A stretch of 38,680 bases of DNA from Flavobacteriaceae bacterium UBA3159. Its GTDB lineage: Bacteria; Bacteroidota; Bacteroidia; Flavobacteriales; Flavobacteriaceae. The stretch is from positions 35,184-73,863 of the forward strand of contig DEYL01000040.1 of assembly GCA_002364535.1 (NCBI GenBank). The letters are read 5' to 3'. A program made the translations under genes and the position numbers. The notes below the pieces were generated by a model. That model was not told the origin of the DNA. It worked only from the letters and a program-made list of their open reading frames with translations, and searched no databases. Shown here piece by piece: positions 33,702 to 38,680 of this stretch; the first letter of the stretch is position 1, and every line of letters starts with the position of its first letter.

Positions 33702-35147
33702 ATGCTGTCTTTTATTGATATATTAGTCATATCCATCTACTTTATTATTATTTCGGGGCTTGGATATTACTATTCAAAAAGACAAAAAAACACCAAAGAT
33801 TTTTTTAAAGGTGGGGAAAGGATACCTGCTTGGGCAGCTGGCTTAAGTCTTTTTGGTACTGCTCTAAGCCCAATTACTTTTATGGCCATACCTGCCAAAA
33901 CCTATAGTTCGGATTGGTCTTATTTTTTACTCAACATGAGTATTTTTTTAGCCATACCTCTGGTGGTTAATCTTTTCATTCCTTTTTATCGGAGGAAAAA
34001 CATTAAAACGGCCTATGAGTTCCTGGAAATTCGATTCAATCTGATTATTCGTTTAATGGGAAGCGGATGTTTTATTCTTTATCAAATCGGACGGATGGGA
34101 GTGGTACTTTTTTTACCTTCTATTGCACTTAATTTGGTAACAGATATAAACATTTTTGTTTGTATTTCCCTGATGGGAAGCATTAGTCTGATCTATACTT
34201 TGATGGGGGGTATAGAGGCTGTAATATGGACCGATGTAGTTCAAGTTTTTGTTTTAATGATTGGTGTTACCCTTTCGCTTTTGATGATTTTATCTGATAC
34301 AGATGGGGGATTGATTGGTGTTATTGAGTCTGCTCAGTTGAACAACAAATTTAATACCTTCGATTTAACATTCAGTTTGAAAGAGCCAACCGTTTGGGTG
34401 ATGCTCTTGGGAGGCTTTTTTGTAAATCTAACTACCTATGGAACAGATCATACAATGGTACAGCGCTACTTAGTTACCCCCACCAAAGAAAAGGCCCAAA
34501 GGAGTGTCTGGATCGGAGCCTTGCTAACCATACCCTCTACCCTGATTTTCTTTTTTGTAGGAACCGCACTTTTTGTTTTTTACAAAATGAATCCGGCATT
34601 ACTACATTCCAATTTTATCACTAACGATGCGATTTTTCCCTGGTATATTGTTACGCAGCTGCCAATGGGAATCTCAGGACTTTTGATCGCTGCAATTTTT
34701 GCCGCGGCCATGAGCAGCCTCAGTTCTAGTATGAATTCTGGAGCAGCTTCATTTAGTGTAGACATTTACGATCGATTGGGTTTGGGCAAAAAAGTGGGTG
34801 ATATTAAAACAGCGAGATGGACAACTTTTTGCATTGGAGCTTTGGGAATTCTTTTTGCCTTTTTTATGGCCAGCTATGATATCAAATCGCTCTGGGATGA
34901 ATTTAATAAAATATTGGGATTAATTTTTGGAAGCCTGGGTGGTGTTTTTTTACTGGGTTTAATTACAAAAAAAGCAAATTCCAAGGGTGTTCTTGTAGGG
35001 ATACTATTAAGCTTTTTCACTCAAATATTGGTCAGTTATTTCAATACTGTTCATCTACTTCTTTATGCAGCAAGTGGAGTAATTTCTTGTTTTGTATTAG
35101 GATATATTTCAAGTCATTTTTTTACATCCAACAACCAGATACGATAA
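33702..35147 (+). CDS. Sodium:solute symporter (SSS family), probable sialic acid transporter
   Basis: A 481-residue integral membrane protein with about thirteen hydrophobic segments. SSS-family signs: DFFKGGERIPAWAAGLSLFGTALSPITFMAIPAKTY at about 31-65, TLMGGIEAVIWTDVVQ at about 165, ATYGTDHTMVQRYL-like text (TTYGTDHTMVQRYL) at about 244 and IAAIFAAAMSSLSSSMNSGA at about 327 (sodium-site serines). It couples import to the sodium gradient. The substrate is inferred from its tight linkage to nanA (7 bases) and similarity in memory to the sialate-type SSS carriers; fructose or another sugar from the neighbouring genes cannot be excluded. The last gene of this pair; no terminator was recognised. 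Confidence 0.9.
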   Translation: MLSFIDILVISIYFIIISGLGYYYSKRQKNTKDFFKGGERIPAWAAGLSLFGTALSPITFMAIPAKTYSSDWSYFLLNMSIFLAIPLVVNLFIPFYRRKNIKTAYEFLEIRFNLIIRLMGSGCFILYQIGRMGVVLFLPSIALNLVTDINIFVCISLMGSISLIYTLMGGIEAVIWTDVVQVFVLMIGVTLSLLMILSDTDGGLIGVIESAQLNNKFNTFDLTFSLKEPTVWVMLLGGFFVNLTTYGTDHTMVQRYLVTPTKEKAQRSVWIGALLTIPSTLIFFFVGTALFVFYKMNPALLHSNFITNDAIFPWYIVTQLPMGISGLLIAAIFAAAMSSLSSSMNSGAASFSVDIYDRLGLGKKVGDIKTARWTTFCIGALGILFAFFMASYDIKSLWDEFNKILGLIFGSLGGVFLLGLITKKANSKGVLVGILLSFFTQILVSYFNTVHLLLYAASGVISCFVLGYISSHFFTSNNQIR

Positions 35148-35207
35148 AAGTGATCATCCATAAGCCCATTGTGTTTATGACAAAAATAATACTTCTTTAA
35201 TTTGTAT

Positions 35208-35310
35208 AGAATTTGTAAAAAAAATTATTACAATTAGTAAGAAGTTATTAAGCACTGATATATACTACTGCATTTATACTGCAAATTCCATTTATTTAAG
35301 AATTTGTAAA
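35208..35310 (+). repeat. Short direct repeats in front of the HTH gene
   Basis: AGAATTTGTAAA occurs at 35208-35219 and again at 35299-35310. Between them TACTGCA occurs at 35266-35272 and 35277-35283, exactly 11 bases apart, one helical turn. They lie in the 211-base gap before a transcription-factor gene and could be binding sites. Such short matches in AT-rich DNA may also arise by chance. Confidence 0.4.
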
Positions 35311-35328
35311 GTTTTTTTTAAGATTTTG

Positions 35329-35353
35329 TTCAATTTTATAATATAAAATTGAA
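35329..35353 (+). promoter_or_regulatory. Perfect inverted repeat just before the HTH gene
   Basis: TTCAATTTTAT (35329-35339), a 3-base centre, and its exact complement ATAAAATTGAA (35343-35353). It ends 5 bases before the ATG at 35359. As DNA it could be an operator for the small HTH protein; as RNA it would fold over the ribosome-binding region. Confidence 0.6.
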
Positions 35354-35358
35354 TAATC

Positions 35359-35607
35359 ATGTCTTTTAATCAACGTTTTAATGACAGTCATCCTGAATTT
35401 ATAGAAAGACTCCTAGACAAATCCTCCGATTTGACTCACAGAGAAATTCTGCTATGCATGTATTTAAAATTAAATTTTTCGAACAAGGAGATTAGTAAAA
35501 AAATGCAAATCTCTAGATCGACTGTGGACATCTATAGACATAGAGCAAGAAAGAAAATGAATCTAACTCGGTCAGATTCAATAATTAGTTTTTTAAATAA
35601 ACTTTAA
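35359..35607 (+). CDS. Stand-alone LuxR/GerE-type helix-turn-helix protein
   Basis: An 82-residue protein. Residues about 24-80 are a LuxR-type DNA-binding domain: LTHREILLCMYLKLNFSNKEISKKMQISRSTVDIYRHRARKKMNL, with the turn at NKEISKKMQI and recognition helix SRSTVDIYRHR. There is no receiver, PAS or TPR sensor part, so a partner or autoregulation would have to supply control. The gene lies 14 bases before the PorP/SprF-like gene and is probably in the same transcript as the adhesin that follows. AT-rich codon use like its downstream neighbours. Target genes are unknown; the dyad in front of it is the first candidate. Confidence 0.82.
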   Translation: MSFNQRFNDSHPEFIERLLDKSSDLTHREILLCMYLKLNFSNKEISKKMQISRSTVDIYRHRARKKMNLTRSDSIISFLNKL

Positions 35608-35624
35608 ACATTAATAATCTTTTG

Positions 35625-36578
35625 GTGAATAAGATTTACTTAATGCCTTTAGTGTTTGTTTTTATTTGTTTGCCAAAATTGATTTTGGGACAACAGAGAA
35701 GCCATTTACTTTTTTTTAAGGATAATCTAATTCATTTTAATCCTGCTCATGCTGGAGTAGATGAATCAAAAATACAAATCGGAAGTCGGAGTCAGTGGTT
35801 AGGAATCAAAAATGCACCTCGGGTAAATTCACTAAGATATATTTCGGCTAAAAAAAAGAATGTCACTTGGGGTTACAATATAGAAACGGACAGAGTTTTT
35901 ATTGAGAATAAAAATTCAATATCAGCTGATTACAGTTATCAATTAAAATTGGGTGATCTAAAGACAATATATTTAGGAATGCGCGTGGGAGTATATTCAT
36001 ATAATTTTGATGTTAATGAGTTAGTCAGAGTCACTAATGAACCAAACGAAATGTTAGAAGCTGTTAGGGGGTATGTTGGAAATATTATTGGAGCAGGATT
36101 TTATTATTCCGATGTAAGGGAAAAGGCGGAGCATTTCTTTTCTTATGCCGTCCCCAATGTTGTAAGTTTAAGAAGATTTAAAGCTGAAAATGGAATTACA
36201 ACCGAGGTGACCGATCGTATCCACCACTATTTTATAGGAGGAAGTAGCATTAAAATGGGTGAGAATAGTTTGATTCCTCATTTTTTGGTTCGCCATGTAA
36301 AGCATGCCCCAGTATTGTATTCATTCCTTATGGGGTTTGACTTTAGAAAAAACTTTGAACTAGGTTTTGGGATAACTAATAATGATTATTTGAGTGGGTA
36401 CTTTTCATTGAAAAAAATGGAAAAATACAATTTTGGTATTGGCTATGAATTTCCTAACAGTACCAGAAAAACAGCACTAAGAAAAGGTACAGTTGAATTT
36501 AATTTAATTTACAAATTAAGTAGCTCTGCAAGAAAACTAATTGAAATTGAAACCCTAAAAACTGATGCGATTGATTAA
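35625..36578 (+). CDS. PorP/SprF-family type IX secretion outer-membrane protein
   Basis: A 317-residue protein. No ATG fits; a GTG at 35625 gives MNKIYLMPLVFVFICLPKLILG, a good signal peptide ending before QQ. (TTG at 35622 or an ATG at 35643 are alternatives.) The mature start LFFKDNLIHFNPAHAGVDES matches the NPAxAG signature of the family, followed by GSRSQW and a barrel with strands such as TWGYNIETDR, NSISADYSYQLKL, IGAGFYYSD and FELGFGITNND. Members such as F. johnsoniae SprF are needed to deliver or anchor specific type IX secreted adhesins encoded next door. Here the partner is the gene immediately downstream, overlapping by 14 bases. Confidence 0.87.
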   Translation: MNKIYLMPLVFVFICLPKLILGQQRSHLLFFKDNLIHFNPAHAGVDESKIQIGSRSQWLGIKNAPRVNSLRYISAKKKNVTWGYNIETDRVFIENKNSISADYSYQLKLGDLKTIYLGMRVGVYSYNFDVNELVRVTNEPNEMLEAVRGYVGNIIGAGFYYSDVREKAEHFFSYAVPNVVSLRRFKAENGITTEVTDRIHHYFIGGSSIKMGENSLIPHFLVRHVKHAPVLYSFLMGFDFRKNFELGFGITNNDYLSGYFSLKKMEKYNFGIGYEFPNSTRKTALRKGTVEFNLIYKLSSSARKLIEIETLKTDAID

Positions 36579-38680
36579 TAAATCACTTAGCGTCTTTAAA
36601 AATCACACCATTTTAAAATGGTGTGGAATCCTTGTAACTGTTTGGATTAGTCTTTCATTTTCAAAGAATGAAGGTCTTTTTGGTACAAATAGTGATATTG
36701 CATTCCCTACACTTATTTCTTTTTCAGATAACGATTCAGATAACCAACTTCAAACGGCGAGTGAAGTAGTTTTCACTGCAGTTTTTCAAAGCGCTGTTAC
36801 GGTATCTCCTACTATTGAAATTCCAGGTGCAGTTAGTGGCGGGCAAATGGTTAGTACCGATAGACTTACATGGTATTATACTTGGGATGTAGGCGGTTCA
36901 GGAGCATCTAATGGCAACTTCACTGCTAGAGTTCAAGTAACTGATCCTGATAATATGTCTACAAACCTTGTTGGATCACCAATAGATTTTACACTTGATA
37001 GTACCGTTCCTACTGTTGTTCTCACAGATACAGATTCAGACGATCGTTTAACGATTTACGATAACATAAGGATTACCGCTACTTTCAGTCAGCCAATGGC
37101 TAGCTCACCACTAATTAATATTATGAGGGGTAGTACAACTGTGACTCTCACAGCATTAACGCAATCAACAACTTCAATATGGTATTATGATTGGGCTTTG
37201 ACAACACCATCAACTGGAATACCAGCTGATGGTTTATATACTGTAACCGTTTCCGGTACATCAACCGGGGGAAAAATTTATCCAAATGCTAATGTAGATA
37301 ATATTTTATTTGAGGTATCTGACGACTCCGATGGAGATCAACTTGCCGACGGTGGAGCAGATAAAGATGATGACAACGATGGTATACTTGACTCTAGAGA
37401 AGGAAACGGCGATATTGATGGTGACGGAATTCCCAACAGATTAGATAGAGATTCCGATGGAGATGGTTGTCCAGATACAATAGAAAACAATTACTCTGAC
37501 CCAGACAATGACGGAGTTGTTGGAACCTCTCCTGTACAAACCGATGATGATGGTAAGGTAACTACCGATGCTAACAATAATACTTTCAGTCATGGAATAG
37601 TAATCTACCTTAATAGATTTGTTGATGCTGACAGTAATGGTACTCTAGACTATCTTGAAGTACCAAACATTTCTTTAACTAGTGATACAGCAACTAAAAC
37701 TGTTCAGGACACTGGAAGTTTGACATTAACTGTAACAGCTACTACCTCCAACGGTTCTTTTACATATCAATGGCAGTCAAAAACATCCAGCTCAGTAGCC
37801 AACTGGACCAATTTATCTAATTCTGATTTCTTTGCAAATAACGTTACTAATAGAACCTTATCGATTACTGCAAGCGCATCTATAGACAACTATGTTTTTC
37901 GAGCAGTTGTAACCCCAAGCTGTGGACCTATCCAATACTCGTCTGAAACTCAGCTGGATGTTTTTATTGACACAGATGGTGATGGTCTTAGAAACTCAAT
38001 AGATCCTGATGATGATAACGATGGAGTTACTGACGTAAATGAAATTGGAAATTGTGCTGATGGTACGAACAATACTAATCCATTACTTGCCGACACTGAC
38101 GGTGATGGTCGTAATGATTTGATTGATGTTTTTCCATGTAATGGTTCTGAGTGGCTTGATTGTGATAGCGATGGCACAGGAGATAATGCAGATACAGATG
38201 ATGACAACGATGGTGTGGCTGACAGTTCAGATCCTTTCCCTTGTGACGCCTCAGAGTCTGCTGATTTTGAAGGGGATGGTGTTGGAGACAATGCAGATTT
38301 AGATGATGATAATGATGGAATTCTTGACACCTATGAAGATACGGCCGCGGGAGACAATGATATCGATGGAGATGGAATTGTCAACAGTAAAGATTTAGAC
38401 TCCGATGGGGATGGTTGCAATGATGTTAAAGAAGCTGGACTTTCTGATCCAGATAATAATGGGGTTTTAGGTAATGCAGCAGTTATCGTAGATGGACAGG
38501 GTCGAGTGACTACAGATACAAACAGCACAACATTTACAGTGGGGAATAATGCATATTTATCTACTACAAACTCAGCCTCTATTCTCGACTTAGATTCAAA
38601 CAACACAAAAGATTTTCTTGAGGTACCAGCCATAAACATTAGCGGTCAACCGCTATCCATATCTGTGGCTCAAAATACAA
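36565..38680 (+). CDS. Large adhesin with Ig-like domains and calcium-binding DxDxDG repeats (C-terminus beyond window)
   Basis: Open from the ATG at 36565 to the window end, 705 codons and not finished. The start overlaps the previous gene by 14 bases. Residues 1-40 hold a basic start and a hydrophobic stretch (ILKWCGILVTVWISLSF), a likely membrane-targeting signal. Residues about 48-150 and 150-255 are two related beta-sandwich units (DNDSDNQLQTASEVVFTA / DTDSDDRLTIYDNIRITA; each with WYYTW or WYYDW). From residue 256 come thrombospondin type 3 repeats (DDDNDGILD, DGDGIPN, DSDGDGC), an Ig-like unit at about 370-475 (TYQWQSK, YVFRAVVT), more repeats, and a second copy of the first block from residue 580. 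Surface adhesin or gliding-motility protein exported by type IX secretion is the best reading; the C-terminal sorting domain would decide it. Confidence 0.85.
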   Translation, partial: MRLINKSLSVFKNHTILKWCGILVTVWISLSFSKNEGLFGTNSDIAFPTLISFSDNDSDNQLQTASEVVFTAVFQSAVTVSPTIEIPGAVSGGQMVSTDRLTWYYTWDVGGSGASNGNFTARVQVTDPDNMSTNLVGSPIDFTLDSTVPTVVLTDTDSDDRLTIYDNIRITATFSQPMASSPLINIMRGSTTVTLTALTQSTTSIWYYDWALTTPSTGIPADGLYTVTVSGTSTGGKIYPNANVDNILFEVSDDSDGDQLADGGADKDDDNDGILDSREGNGDIDGDGIPNRLDRDSDGDGCPDTIENNYSDPDNDGVVGTSPVQTDDDGKVTTDANNNTFSHGIVIYLNRFVDADSNGTLDYLEVPNISLTSDTATKTVQDTGSLTLTVTATTSNGSFTYQWQSKTSSSVANWTNLSNSDFFANNVTNRTLSITASASIDNYVFRAVVTPSCGPIQYSSETQLDVFIDTDGDGLRNSIDPDDDNDGVTDVNEIGNCADGTNNTNPLLADTDGDGRNDLIDVFPCNGSEWLDCDSDGTGDNADTDDDNDGVADSSDPFPCDASESADFEGDGVGDNADLDDDNDGILDTYEDTAAGDNDIDGDGIVNSKDLDSDGDGCNDVKEAGLSDPDNNGVLGNAAVIVDGQGRVTTDTNSTTFTVGNNAYLSTTNSASILDLDSNNTKDFLEVPAINISGQPLSISVAQNT

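Noticed and set aside
37950..38639. Two long minus-strand open frames rich in serine and proline
   Set aside because: They are the antisense of the Asp/Gly-rich calcium repeats of the adhesin; the composition is a by-product of GAT and GGT codons.

Overview
The window comes from a member of the Bacteroidetes, most likely a marine Flavobacteriia species. Evidence: SusC/SusD outer-membrane pair, PorT and PorP/SprF type IX secretion and gliding proteins, a short primary sigma factor without region 1.1, an AccD without zinc-ribbon cysteines, and promoters of the Bacteroidetes form TTG-N19-TAnnTTTG. I see no rRNA, tRNA, IS element, prophage or CRISPR array.

Layout. (1) 1-1110: the str operon on the minus strand (rpsL, rpsG, start of fusA) with a clear promoter. 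(2) 1110-2320: a gene-poor gap holding the decayed C-terminal part of an M16 peptidase and a strong terminator. (3) 2322-6858: a susC/susD pair with no enzymes attached. (4) 6943-22899: a housekeeping core: rlmB, rarA, trkH/trkA (minus), ubiE/menG, porT, an rRNA/tRNA SpoU methylase (minus), a TamA/BamA-type OMP, fbaA, accD, rpsO, pnp, rpoD, rpe. (5) 22931-24250: an OmpA-type protein with thrombospondin type 3 repeats (minus). (6) 24352-28381: a GH15 glucoamylase/trehalase-like enzyme divergent from a fused trehalose-6-phosphate synthase/phosphatase. (7) 28432-35147: a carbohydrate-use island: GH32 fructosidase, lipoprotein sulfatase plus fructokinase (minus), N-acetylneuraminate lyase plus sodium symporter. 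(8) 35359-end: an AT-rich cassette of a stand-alone LuxR-type HTH protein, a PorP/SprF-like OMP and the first 705 residues of a large calcium-repeat adhesin that runs off the window.

How they fit together. Regions 6 and 7 suggest trehalose synthesis and possible breakdown, fructoside cleavage and phosphorylation, and sialic acid cleavage with sodium-driven uptake, but no SusCD pair sits beside these genes. Region 8 looks like a regulated surface-adhesin export module: the PorP/SprF family is known to anchor or assist type IX secreted adhesins such as SprB, and the HTH gene in front carries a perfect 11-bp inverted repeat just before its start codon. Two places (3' end of pnp, 5' half of the OmpA gene) and the whole of region 8 have a lower third-position GC than the rest, pointing to recombination or recent acquisition. 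The least familiar and most interesting part of the window is region 8.
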